Positions 43,501 to 51,866 of a stretch of 64,000 nt of DNA are shown here, piece by piece; within the stretch, counting starts at the first letter, position 1, and each line of letters opens with the position of its first letter. Position numbers and translations under genes: made by a program. The stretch is from Hypericibacter sp049323455 (lineage in GTDB: Bacteria > Pseudomonadota > Alphaproteobacteria > Dongiales > Dongiaceae). Under the pieces are notes generated by a model. The model did not search any database. It was not told the origin of the DNA and saw nothing but the letters and a program-made list of their open reading frames with translations. The DNA lies in NCBI GenBank assembly GCA_049323455.1, contig JBMONF010000008.1:1-64000 (forward strand), read 5' to 3'.

Positions 43501-46026
43501 AGCGACCTCGCTGCGCGCATGTTGCACCGGGCCCGCGCGCGTCTCCCGGATCGGCTCCGCATCCCACACCGTGTCGGCATATTCGCGCACCAGGCGGTCG
43601 GTCGAGAAGCGGCCCATATGGGCGATGTTGACGACGGCCTTGCGGGCCCATTCGTCGGGATTCATGTAGGCCGCATCCACGCGATCTTGCGTCGCGATGT
43701 AGGCCGCGTAATCCGCCAGCAGCATGTAATGATCGCCATGGTCGAGGAGGCTCTCGACGATGGGCAGGAACGACTGCTGGCGGTCCGGACAGAAGTAGCC
43801 GTCCCGGATCATGTCGAGGGTTTCCCGAAGCTCGGGATTGGAGTGATAGAACCGGCGCGGGTCGTAGTTCCCGCTCGCGCGCAACTGGCCGACCTCTTCG
43901 CAGGAAAGACCGAACAGGAAAATGTCGTCCTCTCCGACCGCCCGCGCGATCTCGTTGTTGGCCCCGTCGCGCGTTGCGATCGTCAGCGCGCCGTTCAGCG
44001 CGAGCTTCATGTTGCCGGTGCCGGAGGCTTCGGTGCCGGCCAGGGAGATCTGCTGCGAGAGATCGGCCGCAGGCATGATGTCCTGCGCCGTCTGAACGTC
44101 GTAGTTGGGGACGAACACCACCCGCAGCAGGCTGCGGACGGCCGGGTCGTTGTTCACGAAGTCTGCCACGCAGTTGATCAGCCGGACGATGAGCTTCGCC
44201 ATGGCGTAGCCCGGCGCCGCCTTGCCCGAAAGAATGACGGTCCGCGGCGCCATATCGCCATGCAGGCCGTGGCGGATCCTGTTGTACCGCGTGACGACGT
44301 GCAAAACGTTGAGAAGCTGCCGCTTGTACTCGTGAATCCGCTTGATCTGCACGTCGAACATCGACTCGGGCTTCACCCTGAGGCCCAAGCGCTGCTCGAA
44401 GAGCGAGGCCAGATGCTCCTTGGCGGCCCGCTTGATGTCGCGAAATTCCCTTCGGAATTCGGGATCTTCGGCATAGGGCGCGAGGTCGGCGATGCGGTCG
44501 AGATCGTGCTCCCAACGGTCGGAAATGCGCGAGGATATCAGCGCCGCGAGATCGGGGTTCGTCTCGGCGAGCCATCGACGGTGATCGATGCCGTTGGTCA
44601 GGTTGACGATGCGCCCCGGAAAGAACTCGTCGAAGTCCCTGAATATCGACGCCCGCATGATGCCGGTATGCATCTCGGACACGCCGTTGACCCGGTGGCT
44701 CCCCACGATCGCGAGATTCGCCATTCGCACCGACCGCGGCGGGTTCTCGTCGATCAAGGACATTCGTCGCAGCCGGTCGAAGTCCCCTGGGTGGCGATGC
44801 GTCACCTCGCGCAGCAGGCGGTGATTGATCTCGTAGATGATCTGCAGGTGACGCGGCAACAGGGCGCCCAAGAGGTCCACCGACCAGTGCTCGAGCGCCT
44901 CGGAGAGCAAGGTGTGATTGGTGAAGCCGAAGGTGCGTGTCGTGATGTCCCACGAGCGCTCCCATCCCATCCGGAACTCGTCCACCAGGATGCGCATGAG
45001 CTCCGGTATGGCGAGCGCCGGATGGGTGTCGTTGAGCTGGATCGCCACCTTTTCCGGCAGCAGCTCGAGCGAGCCATGCTTCTTGCGGAAGCGCGACAGG
45101 ATGTCCTGGATCGAGGCGCTGACCAGGAAATATTCCTGCTTGAGCCTCAGCTCGCGCCCCATGTCGGTGGTGGCGGTGGGGTAAAGGACCTTGGAGAGAG
45201 TCTCGGATTCGCTCTTCTCCTGGACCGCTTCGATGTAATTGCCGCGATTGAAGTAGGTCAGATTGAAATCGGTCGTCGCCTTCGCCGACCACAACCGGAC
45301 CGAGCTGACGGTGTCGTTCCCGAAGCCGATCACCGGGATGTCGTAGCCCATCGCCATGATGTCGTCGGCATCGACCCAATGACAAATGAGCTCGCCATGC
45401 CAGTTGCTGACCTGCATCACGCGGCCGTTGAAGCGCACGGGATAGATCACGTTGGGCCGGCCGAACTCCCAGGGATTCGCGTTCTTCAGCCAGTTCTCCG
45501 GATGCTCCACCTGCTCGCCGTTCTCGATCTTCTGGCGGAACATGCCGTACTCGTAGCGGATGCCGTAGCCGATGCCGGCGTAATGAAGGGTCGCCATGGA
45601 GTCCAGCAGGCATGCGGCCAAACGGCCGAGACCGCCATTGCCGAGCGCGGCTTCGACCTCGCATTCGCACAAGACGTCGAGTTCCACGCCGAAATCGGCC
45701 AGGGCCTGCCTGCACACCTCGAGCAGCCCCTGTTTCTTCAGGCAGCTCTTCAGCAGGCGGCCCGGCAGGAACTCGAGCGACAGGTAGTAGACCCACTTGG
45801 CGTCCTGGGAGAAATTGCGCCGCCAGGTCCGGATGCGCGAGGCGCTCAGCCGTCCGCGCAGGAAATAGGCGAGCGCGAAGAACCAGTCCTGGGTCGAGGC
45901 GAAGGCAGGATCGCGCCCCATCGCCTGGATCATGCTGCGGGCGAGATCGCGCTTGACGGCCTCGAGACTGGTATCCGTCGTCGCGAAGGCTTGTTCGAAC
46001 GCGGCCTGCCGGGAAGCGTCGCTCAT
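43495..46026 (-). CDS. glgP: Glycogen phosphorylase (classical)
   Basis: An 843-residue GT35 enzyme of the maltodextrin/glycogen phosphorylase group. Visible are the N-terminal YYLSLEFLPGRLL, ALGNGGLGRLAACLLDSMATL, VAIQLNDTHPALAIPEL, and the PLP lysine (about K674) in EASGTGNMKLALNGALT. The C-terminal DEWARKAVVNIAHMGRFS-type ending is standard. The start ATG 46026 matches the family; a TTG further upstream is unlikely. It faces the malQ operon and is therefore controlled separately from the short phosphorylase; its upstream region is a 656-bp gene-free stretch. Confidence 0.95.
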   Translation of the reverse strand: MSDASRQAAFEQAFATTDTSLEAVKRDLARSMIQAMGRDPAFASTQDWFFALAYFLRGRLSASRIRTWRRNFSQDAKWVYYLSLEFLPGRLLKSCLKKQGLLEVCRQALADFGVELDVLCECEVEAALGNGGLGRLAACLLDSMATLHYAGIGYGIRYEYGMFRQKIENGEQVEHPENWLKNANPWEFGRPNVIYPVRFNGRVMQVSNWHGELICHWVDADDIMAMGYDIPVIGFGNDTVSSVRLWSAKATTDFNLTYFNRGNYIEAVQEKSESETLSKVLYPTATTDMGRELRLKQEYFLVSASIQDILSRFRKKHGSLELLPEKVAIQLNDTHPALAIPELMRILVDEFRMGWERSWDITTRTFGFTNHTLLSEALEHWSVDLLGALLPRHLQIIYEINHRLLREVTHRHPGDFDRLRRMSLIDENPPRSVRMANLAIVGSHRVNGVSEMHTGIMRASIFRDFDEFFPGRIVNLTNGIDHRRWLAETNPDLAALISSRISDRWEHDLDRIADLAPYAEDPEFRREFRDIKRAAKEHLASLFEQRLGLRVKPESMFDVQIKRIHEYKRQLLNVLHVVTRYNRIRHGLHGDMAPRTVILSGKAAPGYAMAKLIVRLINCVADFVNNDPAVRSLLRVVFVPNYDVQTAQDIMPAADLSQQISLAGTEASGTGNMKLALNGALTIATRDGANNEIARAVGEDDIFLFGLSCEEVGQLRASGNYDPRRFYHSNPELRETLDMIRDGYFCPDRQQSFLPIVESLLDHGDHYMLLADYAAYIATQDRVDAAYMNPDEWARKAVVNIAHMGRFSTDRLVREYADTVWDAEPIRETRAGPVQHARSEVAS

Positions 46027-46682
46027 GGTGCGCTTTCGACGCGCCGCCAGCGCCCTTTTCGCGCCGTCGCGGGCGTCACGCCGGACATCCTCAACGAGGT
46101 GAATCGACAATGGTTCGCGAGAGGCCGGCTCCAAATCGCGAACGCGCCACTGGGCAAGCTCTGCTCTTGCGGCAGGACGAACGAGCTTCGATCATTCGGG
46201 TGACACGAACCTGCGCAGCAGCTCATGCGCCGACCCCGCGCAAATGCATCGACCGCGAGATCGATGCCACGAATCGCAACCTTGTTATTTATGATCGCAT
46301 AGGACGGATGCGTCGCAATATATCTTTCACGAAGATGCGAACGCGGCGGTTCGCGACTCGACAAGCGATCTTGCTGGTCGTTCAGCGATCTAGCATGTCG
46401 ATAATCCCTCGCGCTCTTTGAAACACTCCGCTCGGTCGTGTTTTCTGCGGCTCTTTACCGCGGCCGAGCGTCAGGGGCGACCCGAGCGGCTCGCGCTCCC
46501 GATCCGCGACGACCGCCCAGGCAGGCGTGTCGCGATCGCCGCGCTGGCCGCCACTGGATCGCGGGGCAAATCCTTGCCCGCGCGTCCCGGCGGCTTGCCT
46601 GTAGGTTGGCCGTTCTGCCCAAGCCTGCATGATCGGCGAAGACCGCCGATCGGAAGCTCGAGATTGTCCGAGGGGGAGGAAA
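46027..46682. other. Gene-free region between glgP and tRNA-Val
   Basis: No convincing coding region is visible on either strand. Part of it (about 46260-46400) is less GC-rich than the surroundings and includes ttgttatttatgatcgcata, which is where the glgP promoter is most likely to be. A hairpin at 46631-46651 lies beyond the tRNA 3' end. I could not pick a confident promoter. Confidence 0.5.
46631..46651 (-). terminator. Hairpin downstream of tRNA-Val
   Basis: gatcggcg-aagac-cgccgatc is a perfect 8-bp stem, 32 nt beyond the tRNA 3' end on the minus strand. No U-tract follows, so termination is only suggested. Confidence 0.3.
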
Positions 46683-46757
46683 TGGTGGGCGCGACAGGGA
46701 TTGAACCTGTGACCCCTACCATGTCAAGGTAGTGCTCTCCCGCTGAGCTACGCGCCC
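46683..46757 (-). tRNA. tRNA-Val (anticodon GAC)
   Basis: Read on the minus strand, the 75-nt gene begins GGGCGCGTAGCTCAG and folds as acceptor 7 bp (GGGCGCG/CGCGCCC), D arm GCTC/GAGC, anticodon arm CTACC-TTGACAT-GGTAG with GAC at the centre of the loop, and T arm ACAGG-TTCAATC-CCTGT. Discriminator A and an encoded CCA end it. GAC reads GUC/GUU valine codons. Confidence 0.97.
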
Positions 46758-46908
46758 ATCTCGAGTCCGGAGCCGCCCGGGCGGCCTCGACATCGCGGCC
46801 CGGCGGGATGAACGCCGGCCCCGGCAAAGAGGCGTGGCATTAGCACTCCCGAGCCCCGCTTGGCAAGACCCGGCCGCGCAAACCCGCCGGATCGGGCGGC
46901 GACGCCGC

Positions 46909-46947
46909 GCCGTCAGGCGGCGAGGCCAAAGCCGTCAGGCGGCGAGG
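46909..46947. repeat. Tandem duplication of cpdR 3' end
   Basis: gccgtcaggcggcgagg occurs twice, at 46909-46925 and 46931-46947, a 22-bp period. The second copy covers the last codons and stop of cpdR; the first lies just beyond the stop and carries a second in-register copy of the terminal codons. Confidence 0.8.
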
Positions 46948-47294
46948 ATCGAATCCACCTCGGCCACGAGATCGCGCAGGTGGAACGGCTTGGAGAGCAC
47001 GCGCGGCGCGCCCGGCAGCCCGTCGCGCTGCCTCAGCGCCACTGCCGCGAAGCCGGTGATGAACAGCACCTTGAGCTCGGGGTCGCGGGCCGAGGCCCGG
47101 CGCGCCAGCTCGATGCCATCGAGCCCGGGCATCACCACGTCGGCCAGCAGCAGATCGAACACATTGCCTTCGAGCTTGGCCTCGGCTTCGCTGCCATCCG
47201 GCGCCGCCTCGACCCAATGTCCGGCACGCCTGAGCGCCTTGGCGAGGAACTCGCGCAGGGAATCGTCGTCCTCGGCCAATAATATGCGCGCCAT
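46935..47294 (-). CDS. cpdR: Single-domain response regulator CpdR
   Basis: A 119-residue receiver-only protein. Acidic pocket D9/D10, phospho-acceptor D52 (LLADVVMPG), T80 (FITGFAAVA) and K102 (LSKPFHLRDLV) are all present. The overall sequence MARILLAEDDDSLREFLAKAL...VLSKPFHLRDLV strongly resembles CpdR, the alphaproteobacterial ClpXP adaptor controlled by the CckA-ChpT phosphorelay that times cell-cycle proteolysis. The ATG at 47294 fits. It lies between tRNA-Val and a divergent N-formylglutamate amidohydrolase gene. There is no output domain; it acts by protein contact. Confidence 0.92.
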   Translation of the reverse strand: MARILLAEDDDSLREFLAKALRRAGHWVEAAPDGSEAEAKLEGNVFDLLLADVVMPGLDGIELARRASARDPELKVLFITGFAAVALRQRDGLPGAPRVLSKPFHLRDLVAEVDSILAA

Positions 47295-47575
47295 CGGATC
47301 CACCTCCGTCGCGGGACCGCGAGCATAGGTGCCAAGCCTGAAGCAATGGTTAGCATGGCGCCTTCGCCGACGGTCAACCTCTTGGGCCGTGTCCCTTTTC
47401 GGGCTTGAGGCGCGGCTCTGGCGCCGGGTCGCGGGAGCAAGATCGTGGCTCCCGCGCCGGCAACGGGCCGCCCGCGGCAGCCCGGCGTCATCGCGCCTGT
47501 GACAGCTCGAACCCGACCGGGCTGCCATCAATCAAGCCATGACAGGCAGCGCGTTTTTCGACTAAATCAGACCCC

Positions 47576-48493
47576 ATGAGCCCTTCGCCCGCGAGCGCTG
47601 CGCCTCTGGACCGGACCGCCGGCAACCGGCCCATCGAGATTCGGCCCTTCGAGATTCTGGCCCCCGCCGCGCAGACGGTGCCGCTGGTCTTCGCCTCGCC
47701 ACACAGCGGTCACGATTATCCGGCAGAGCTGCTGTCGATCACGCGGCTCGATATGGCGACGCTTCGCCGCTCGGAAGATTCTTATGTCGACGAGCTGTTC
47801 GCGGCGGCGCCCGAGCACGGCGCGCCGCTGCTGAGGGCGCTGTTCCCCCGCGTGTTCGTCGATCCCAACCGCGAGGCGCTCGAGCTCGATCCGGCCATGT
47901 TCTCCGACCCGCTGCCGGCGGCCGCCAACACGACCTCCCCGCGCGTCGTCGCCGGGCTCGGCAGCATCGCGCGTGTCGTCTCGAGCGGCGAGGAGATCTA
48001 TGCGCGCAAGCTCAGCTTCGCCGAGGCCGAGGCGCGGCTCGAGCGCTTCTGGCGCCCCTATCACGCCGCCCTCGGCGATCTGGTGCAAAGCACCTGGCGG
48101 CGTTTCGGCTATTGCCTCCTGATCGACTGCCATTCCATGCCCTCGATCGGCGGCCCGATGGAGCGCGACGCCGGCGACCGGCGGCTCGACTTCGTGCTGG
48201 GCGACTGCCACGGGCGGTCTTGCGCACCGGCGCTGACCCAGCGCGTCGAGGCGATCCTGACCGCGCAGGGTTATCGCGTGGAGCGCAACGCGCCCTATGC
48301 CGGCGGCTATGTGACGCAGCATTATGGCCGGCCGGCCGAAGGCATCCACGCCCTGCAGATCGAGGTCAACCGGGCCCTCTACATGGACGAAACGACCTAC
48401 GAGCGGCGCGCCGGCTTCGCCGCCCTGAAGCGTGCGCTCGGCGCCCTCATCGCCGAGCTGGCGCGGCTCGAGCACACGGCCTTCGCGGCATGA
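47576..48493 (+). CDS. N-formylglutamate amidohydrolase
   Basis: A 305-residue FGase-family hydrolase (DUF1537-unrelated; N-formylglutamate amidohydrolase Pfam family). Conserved segments are VFASPHSGHDYP at about 39-50, the VDPNRE motif near 97-102, LLIDCHSMPS near 181-190 with probable zinc/catalytic residues, and APYAGGYVTQHYGRP near 242-256. In histidine catabolism the family splits N-formyl-L-glutamate, but no hut genes are here and the alphaproteobacterial homologue beside cpdR may act on another N-formyl or amide substrate. Its stop overlaps the next start (ATGA). Confidence 0.86.
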   Translation: MSPSPASAAPLDRTAGNRPIEIRPFEILAPAAQTVPLVFASPHSGHDYPAELLSITRLDMATLRRSEDSYVDELFAAAPEHGAPLLRALFPRVFVDPNREALELDPAMFSDPLPAAANTTSPRVVAGLGSIARVVSSGEEIYARKLSFAEAEARLERFWRPYHAALGDLVQSTWRRFGYCLLIDCHSMPSIGGPMERDAGDRRLDFVLGDCHGRSCAPALTQRVEAILTAQGYRVERNAPYAGGYVTQHYGRPAEGIHALQIEVNRALYMDETTYERRAGFAALKRALGALIAELARLEHTAFAA

Positions 48494-49044
48494 GCGGCAT
48501 CGAGGCGGCCCGGCAACTGCCGATCCTGGTACGCGAGGCGCGCCTCGAGGACGTGCCGGTGATTCAGGCGATCTACGCCCATCACGTGCTGAACAGCTTC
48601 GCCACCTTCGAGGAGGTGCCGCCGGACCCCGCCGAGATGAACCGCCGGCGCGAGGACATCCTGGCGCGCGGCTTTCCCTATGTCGTCGCCGAGCGTGGCG
48701 GCCAGGTGCGCGGCTATGCCTATTGCAGCAGCTTCCGCCCGCGCTCGGCCTATCGCTACACGGTCGAGGATTCGGTCTATGTCGCGCCCGACGCGGTCGG
48801 CCAGGGCTTCGGCCGCGCCGCCATGCGCGAGGTGATCCGGCGCGCCACCGCGCTCGGCATGCGCCAGATGATGGCGGTGATCGGCGATTCCGCCAACAGC
48901 GCCTCGATCAAGATGCACGAGAGCCTGGGCTTCGAGCGCGTGGCCCTCCTGCGGTCGGTGGGGTTCAAGCTCGGCCGCTGGGTCGACAGCGTGATCATGC
49001 AGTTGGCGCTCGGCGAAGGCGACCGCACGCCACCCACCCGCTGA
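48490..49044 (+). CDS. GNAT acetyltransferase (phosphinothricin N-acetyltransferase-like)
   Basis: A 184-residue GNAT protein similar to the Pat/Bar group: VREARLEDVPVIQAIYAHHVLNSFATFEE at about 14-42, then YRYTVEDSVYVAPDAVGQGFGRAAM with the acetyl-CoA loop (about 88-112), and SIKMHESLGFERVALLRSVGFKLGRW near 138-163. The ATG overlaps the upstream stop as ATGA, so it is translationally coupled to the amidohydrolase. Such enzymes acetylate amino-acid analogues or methionine sulfoximine; the physiological substrate is unknown. Confidence 0.87.
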   Translation: MSGIEAARQLPILVREARLEDVPVIQAIYAHHVLNSFATFEEVPPDPAEMNRRREDILARGFPYVVAERGGQVRGYAYCSSFRPRSAYRYTVEDSVYVAPDAVGQGFGRAAMREVIRRATALGMRQMMAVIGDSANSASIKMHESLGFERVALLRSVGFKLGRWVDSVIMQLALGEGDRTPPTR

Positions 49045-49223
49045 CGGAACGCGCAGCCGACCGGCCAGCCGGTTGGATCGAGCTTCTTCGGTCATGGCAG
49101 AAAAGGGCGGCGCGGCATCGGGCCGACCGCCAACGATCTTGGGATCGGCAGCGCTCGCCGATATCCCGTGCCGCGGCTGGCCCTTCGTTCGCCGCACCGG
49201 CGGGAAAACTTGACCCACAGCTC

Positions 49224-49254
49224 AAAAAAATGGGCCGTGCCAAGGCACGGCCCA
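49224..49254 (-). terminator. Rho-independent terminator
   Basis: Arms 49231-49241 and 49244-49254 pair over 11 bp without mismatch. On the minus strand the stem is followed by TTTTTTT (49224-49230). It is the clearest intrinsic terminator in the window and points to a minus-strand transcript that is not protein-coding. Confidence 0.85.
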
Positions 49255-49331
49255 AGTTCTGGGAGGAAACGCCCATGAGGCGTTCGCGCGGCATGGGCAC
49301 CGTCAGGGGGACAGGACAGCCACATGCCGCA
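49224..49331 (-). ncRNA. Candidate ~110-nt trans-acting sRNA with anti-Shine-Dalgarno motif
   Basis: On the minus strand a promoter-like sequence (49338-49366) is followed by about 75 nt of non-coding sequence and then a textbook intrinsic terminator: 11-bp perfect stem (tgggccgtgcc with its complement), 2-nt loop in DNA terms, and seven T residues. The single-stranded part just before the stem carries CGTTTCCTCCCAG, complementary to strong ribosome binding sites. Size, terminator and CCUCCC-type motif recall alphaproteobacterial sRNA families that block translation (established for other species). No minus-strand gene upstream explains the terminator. The 5' end is estimated from the promoter. 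Confidence 0.6.
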
Positions 49332-49337
49332 ACGCAA

Positions 49338-49366
49338 AATATGGCCCCGGGGCGCGCCGGAATCAA
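49338..49366 (-). promoter_or_regulatory. Sigma70-like promoter of candidate sRNA
   Basis: TTGATT (49361-49366), 17-bp spacer, CATATT (49338-49343) on the minus strand; four of six matches in each box with ideal spacing. Predicted initiation is near 49331. Confidence 0.45.
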
Positions 49367-49577
49367 TGGCTCAATTGTGAAAATAATGTGTTGATATTCC
49401 GCGAGATGCGGCGTTGAGCCGCAGCCGGGCTCTGTCGTTTTGCAGCGCGATATTGCCGCTTTCGGATAAGCCCTTGATCGGCCTCCCGCGCTTGGGCGCT
49501 CTACGGCCTGGCACGAAGCTTGCTCCTCCTGGCGGCGGAACCGCCTTCGCATCTTCCGCCGCGTCCCGAGGAGACCC

Positions 49578-50342
49578 ATGACCGCGCCGACCCCCGCCCG
49601 CCGGACGACGCTCGCCGCCCTGGCCGTGATCGCCGCCTTGCTGGCGCTGCCGCTCGCCGCCCTGCCGCTGCCGGCTGTCGCCAGCAACGAGCCTGCCGGC
49701 GAAACCGCGGCGCAAACGGCCAACGACACCGCCGCCGAGGCGGCAGCCATGCCCTCGGACGACTGGAAGCTCTGCGCCCGGGAGATCGAGAGGGTCGAGG
49801 CGGCCGAGCAGATCCCGAGCCTGCTTCTCCACGCCATCTCCAAGGTCGAATCCGGCCGCAGCGCGCCCGAGGGCTCGGCAAGAATTGCCTGGCCCTGGAC
49901 CGTCATGGCCGAGGGGCGCGGGCGCTATTTGCCGACCAAGGCCGCCGCCATCGCCGAGGTGAGGAAGCTGCGCAAGGCCGGGGTGCAGAACATCGACGTC
50001 GGCTGCATGCAGGTCAATCTGATGTACCACCCGGACGCCTTTGCGAGCCTCGACGACGCCTTCGATCCGGCCCAGAACGTGGCTTATGCGGCGCAGTTCC
50101 TGAAGGCGCTCAAAGAGGAGCAGCATTCCTGGATCAAGGCGGTGGGCAGCTATCACTCGCGCACGCCGGCCCGCTTCACGGTCTATCGCTCGAAGGTGTT
50201 CGACGCCTGGCGCCAGGAGCGCAAGGAGCTGCGTCAGGCCGAACGCGACAAGCTGATCGCGGCCAAGGAAGGCAAGGTCGAGACGCTCGCTTTCCGCCAT
50301 GCCGGGCCGGTCTCGCCGCTGATCGCCGCCTGGAATTTCTAG
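49578..50342 (+). CDS. Lytic transglycosylase-like SLT-domain protein
   Basis: A 254-residue exported protein. A signal peptide spans about 1-36 (hydrophobic 11-33, LPAVASNE). After an Ala-rich spacer the SLT domain (about 64-195) has the catalytic glutamate E91 in LLLHAISKVESGR, then WPWTVMAEGRGRYLP and VGCMQVNLMYHPDAFASLDDAFDP with the SLT GCMQVN-like block. It would cleave peptidoglycan glycan strands in the periplasm. The C-terminal ~60 residues are a charged helix. It is a monocistronic gene with its own leader; GAGGAGA precedes the ATG. Confidence 0.87.
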   Translation: MTAPTPARRTTLAALAVIAALLALPLAALPLPAVASNEPAGETAAQTANDTAAEAAAMPSDDWKLCAREIERVEAAEQIPSLLLHAISKVESGRSAPEGSARIAWPWTVMAEGRGRYLPTKAAAIAEVRKLRKAGVQNIDVGCMQVNLMYHPDAFASLDDAFDPAQNVAYAAQFLKALKEEQHSWIKAVGSYHSRTPARFTVYRSKVFDAWRQERKELRQAERDKLIAAKEGKVETLAFRHAGPVSPLIAAWNF

Positions 50343-50365
50343 AGCCAATTCAGATTAGGTCGATG

Positions 50366-50520
50366 CGGCCCCCTCACCCAGCTTCGGGTAAGGCTCCGGC
50401 TTTCGCCCCCTGCCGGCTTCGCCGGCATCTGAATCAAAGAGCGGGCCTTCGCCCGCGGGCCAACCCTTCGCAACCCTCTCCCCCAACTTGTTGGGGGAGC
50501 GGGAAGGGTGAGGGGATTCG
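50366..50520. repeat. Intergenic palindromic repeat cluster (family C)
   Basis: Begins ccccctcacccagcttcggg and ends ggaagggtgaggggattcg, complementary ends framing cgccggcttcgccggc, cgggccttcgcccg and cccccaacttgttggggg hairpins. Words such as agcttcgggtaaggctc and gcaaccctctcc are shared with 10285-10345 and, inverted, with 20820-20875. Confidence 0.65.
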
Positions 50521-50633
50521 ATTGCGCGCGATATGAAGATACGCGAGCGCTATCACTTCGGGGCCCGGCCTCTCTAGCAGGCGCCGACATGCACCCGTTA
50601 CGCCCGCGACAAATCCGGGCTAAGGTTCGGGCC

Positions 50634-51818
50634 ATGTCGATCGATCTCGCCCGCGCCCGGGCCGACACGCCGGCTACCGCGCGACTGCTGCATTTCAACA
50701 ATGCCGGCGCCGGGCTCATGCCCACGCCCGTGCTGGAGACGGTCATCGCCCATCTCCAGCTCGAGGCCGAGATCGGCGGCTACGAGGCCGCCGACGCCGC
50801 ATCGGAGCGCCTCGAGCGCGTCTATGATTCGGTGGCCGTGCTGCTCGGCTGCACGCGCGAAGAAGTGGCTCTGGTCGAGAATGCGACCGTGGCCTGGCAG
50901 CTCGCCTTCCATTCGCTGCAGCTCGCGGCCGGCGACCGCATCCTCACCGGCCAGGCCGAGTACGCCAGCAATTACATCAGCTTCCTGCAGGTGGCGCGCT
51001 CGCGCGGCGTCGAGGTGGCGGTGGCGCCGGGCGGCGAAGACGGCGCGCTGTCGGTCTCGGCGCTCGAGCGCATGATCGATCCTCGAGTCAAGTTGATCGC
51101 CATCACCCATGTGCCGACCAATGGCGGGCTGGTCAATCCGGTCGCCGCCATCGGCAAGATCGCGCGCGCCCATGGCGTGCCGTTCCTGCTCGACGCCTGC
51201 CAGTCGGCGGGGCAGCTGCCGCTCGATGTCGACGAGATCGGCTGCGACCTGCTCTCGGCCACGGGGCGCAAATATCTGCGCGGGCCCCGAGGCACCGGCT
51301 TCCTCTACGTTCGGCGGGCGCTGCTGGAGCAACTGGAGCCGCCTTTCATCGACCTGCACGGCGCGCGCTGGGTGGCGCCCGATCGCTACGAGCTCAGGGC
51401 CGACGCGCGCCGCTTCGAGAACTGGGAGAGCTATGTCGCGGGCCAGCTGGGCCTGGGCGCCGCCGTGGACTATGCGCTGGGCTGGGGCCTGCACGCGATC
51501 GCCGCACGCGTGCTGGCGCTGGCGGAAGCGCTGCGTCTGCGGCTGGCCCGGATTCCGGGCGTGACCTTGCGCGATATCGGGCGCCAGCGCTGCGGCATCG
51601 TGAGCTTCACCATCGAGCATTTCCCGGCGCGCGCCGCGGCGGAGGCGCTCAGGCGACAGCGCATCAACGTCTCGGTCTCGAGCCCCTCCTCCACGCTGCT
51701 CGACGCGCTGGCGCGCGGCCTGCCCGATCTCGTCCGCGCCTCGGTGCACTACTACAACAGCGAGGAGGAAATCGAACGCTTCGTCGCCGCGATCGCGGCG
51801 CTGGGGCAGCGCGGGTAG
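50634..51818 (+). CDS. Class V aminotransferase (cysteine desulfurase/isopenicillin-epimerase-like)
   Basis: A 394-residue PLP enzyme of the aminotransferase class V family. FNNAGAGLMP at 21-30 is the substrate-side loop. D188 (FLLDACQSAGQLPLD) contacts the pyridine nitrogen and K213 (SATGRKYLRGPRGTGFLYV) forms the Schiff base. There is no conserved catalytic cysteine loop of the IscS/SufS kind, so a transaminase, lyase or epimerase activity is more likely than cysteine desulfuration. The ATG at 50634 fits the family start; longer in-frame starts lie in the repeat. No pathway partner is adjacent. Confidence 0.85.
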   Translation: MSIDLARARADTPATARLLHFNNAGAGLMPTPVLETVIAHLQLEAEIGGYEAADAASERLERVYDSVAVLLGCTREEVALVENATVAWQLAFHSLQLAAGDRILTGQAEYASNYISFLQVARSRGVEVAVAPGGEDGALSVSALERMIDPRVKLIAITHVPTNGGLVNPVAAIGKIARAHGVPFLLDACQSAGQLPLDVDEIGCDLLSATGRKYLRGPRGTGFLYVRRALLEQLEPPFIDLHGARWVAPDRYELRADARRFENWESYVAGQLGLGAAVDYALGWGLHAIAARVLALAEALRLRLARIPGVTLRDIGRQRCGIVSFTIEHFPARAAAEALRRQRINVSVSSPSSTLLDALARGLPDLVRASVHYYNSEEEIERFVAAIAALGQRG

Positions 51819-51829
51819 GGGGCTTTACC

Positions 51830-51858
51830 CCTCTCCGCCCGCGAAGCGGGCGGAGAGG
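51830..51858. terminator. Strong hairpin between convergent genes
   Basis: cctctccgcccgc-gaa-gcgggcggagagg is a perfect 13-bp stem with a 3-nt loop. It lies 12 bp after the class V aminotransferase stop and 9 bp before the stop of the convergent lipoprotein gene, so it could end transcripts in both directions. It is also a minimal member of repeat family C. Confidence 0.55.
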
Positions 51859-51866
51859 AGAAATTC

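Noticed and set aside
46110..46421. 103-codon ORF in the gap upstream of glgP
   Set aside because: Arg-rich, non-periodic composition and no ribosome site; it overlaps the less GC-rich region likely to be a promoter.
49275..49394. Plus-strand 39-codon ORF behind a very strong GGGAGGAAACG ribosome-site match
   Set aside because: The match is the complement of the sRNA anti-Shine-Dalgarno motif and the peptide has no recognisable pattern; the T-tract of the hairpin fits only minus-strand transcription. It is kept as an alternative explanation, not annotated.
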